From NCBI GenBank assembly GCA_012845835.1, contig JABAKD010000011.1, positions 14,397,214 through 14,461,213 on the forward strand: a stretch of DNA of 64,000 bases, written 5' to 3'. Numbering within the stretch: position 1 is the first letter of the stretch; each line of letters starts with the position of its first letter. The notes under the pieces were generated by a model. That model worked only from the letters and a program-made list of their open reading frames with translations. It ran no database searches and was not told the origin of the DNA. Made by a program: the position numbers and the translations under genes. Shown in pieces: positions 63,245-64,000 of this stretch. This stretch comes from Undaria pinnatifida. Taxonomy: Eukaryota; Sar; Phaeophyceae; Laminariales; Alariaceae.

Positions 63245-63325
63245 TGCCGTGTCCGTTCCGCACATCGACGTGAACGCGGATGGATGCTGAGCGAGACAAG
63301 CGGGAAGTTGCAAAAATACCGCATG
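63245..63325 (+). repeat. Dispersed repeat R8, copy 1
   Basis: GTGAACGCGGATGGATGCTG then AGCGAGACAAGCGGGAAG and CAAAAATA; same block at 63895-63970. Confidence 0.8.
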
Positions 63326-63894
63326 TCGAGGAGGAATTCCGAAGATTTTGGATGTATCTTAATGTCTGCAGCGCCTGGATGATTTACTAAATTGGGATAA
63401 TTTCCAGACGGTAGTTGCTAATGTTTTGAATTTTGCGGTGGCATATACAACTTATTATTGTGTGGTCACAGATTGCGAGACAGAGTAAACCAAACAATCG
63501 CAATTAATCAAGGTATGAAGCAAGTAAAATGCTAGCGTACCGGGTACGAGAACACAACAAAAAAGACCAGAGACAATAACAAAAAAAGAAAATAAACACA
63601 ACGAACGGAGTGGTCGCTTTTAAAAATCGCAGTATCATACGAGAAGCAATGTTTTGTCAGTCTTTTTCGTCGCCGCTTCAAAGAGTCGTTCCGTATATAT
63701 TGGTCCACGATCAACGATCCATCTTTCAGGACCGCATAAAAATATCCCCCACGAATTCCATGTATATTTATCCCCACAAACGAAACCTGGATGTACTTCT
63801 AAAAGTGGGTGTGATTATCAAGGTATTGGTGTTTCGAACGCTTTGTTGTATGGTTGCGAGGATTGCGATGGATACTGACTGTTGTTATGTTGCT
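63326..63894. other. Stretch without recognised gene
   Basis: AT-rich, only short frames; lies between the two R8 copies. Confidence 0.5.
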
Positions 63895-63970
63895 GGTCAA
63901 TCCGTTCAGCACCTCGAGGTGAACGCGGATGGATGCTGAGCGAGACAAGCGAGAAGCGCACAAAAATATG
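63895..63970 (+). repeat. Dispersed repeat R8, copy 2
   Basis: GTCAATCCGTTCAGCACCTC then GTGAACGCGGATGGATGCTG and CAAAAATA; about 650 bases after copy 1. Confidence 0.8.
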
Positions 63971-64000
63971 TATTTTGAGCGGTACTCTCCAGCTATTCTT

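Overview
The window is eukaryotic nuclear DNA: gene-poor, intron-rich and loaded with simple repeats, minisatellites and decayed mobile elements. No prokaryotic features, CRISPR array, rRNA or intact tRNA were seen. Exons are GC-rich with GC-ending codons; introns and intergenic DNA are more AT-rich. The LINE-type reverse transcriptase and a second retroelement fragment resemble, from memory only, ORFs common in brown-algal genomes, so a stramenopile alga (brown alga or relative) is my best guess. No database search was run.

Three genes could be rebuilt exon by exon with consistent splice phase. (1) The 5' part of KU70/XRCC6 (minus strand, 4722 down to 42, continuing off the left edge): 7 exons, 258 residues, a DNA-end-binding repair protein. 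(2) A complete NAD-type GAPDH (plus strand, 32497-45139): 8 exons, 340 residues, with a 7-kb second intron full of mobile DNA and starting with a GC donor. (3) The C-terminal 207 residues of a TLC-domain (TRAM/LAG1/CLN8-like) membrane protein (minus strand, 55700 down to 51712): 6 exons. The three genes have no obvious functional link. Several exon-like islands with good splice signals but no recognised family are also listed: 47967-48231 minus, 55961-56298 plus, 29570-29690 minus, 60654-60724 minus and 57331-57603 plus.

Layout: 1-4.7 kb KU70; 5.7-7.5 kb a perfect three-unit 585-bp tandem array; 8.9-9.7 kb a degenerate tandem region; 11.8-15.3 kb micro- and minisatellites; 18.5-21.4 kb palindromic GATC repeats and a 1.3-kb ATGT array; 22-28.3 kb many short-period arrays; 31.0-31.8 kb a retroelement fragment; 32.5-45.1 kb GAPDH, whose intron 2 carries an inverted-repeat element with nested SINE-like units; 46.5-47.1 kb inverted dispersed repeats; 48 kb a candidate gene start; 51.7-56.3 kb the TLC gene and a divergently oriented candidate; 58.6 kb a 10-bp minisatellite and a tRNA-like relic; 61.0-62.6 kb a reverse-transcriptase pseudogene; 62.7-64 kb further dispersed repeats.

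The most unusual signals are: (a) exon tails that are tandemly duplicated into the following intron, with the splice donor destroyed or weakened in the copy, in both KU70 and GAPDH; (b) a dispersed hairpin family whose stem sequence changes while pairing is kept, next to a conserved 3' box; (c) dispersed repeats that still read as protein motifs, hinting at undescribed mobile elements; (d) strong over-representation of the 9-mer TACCWGGTA.
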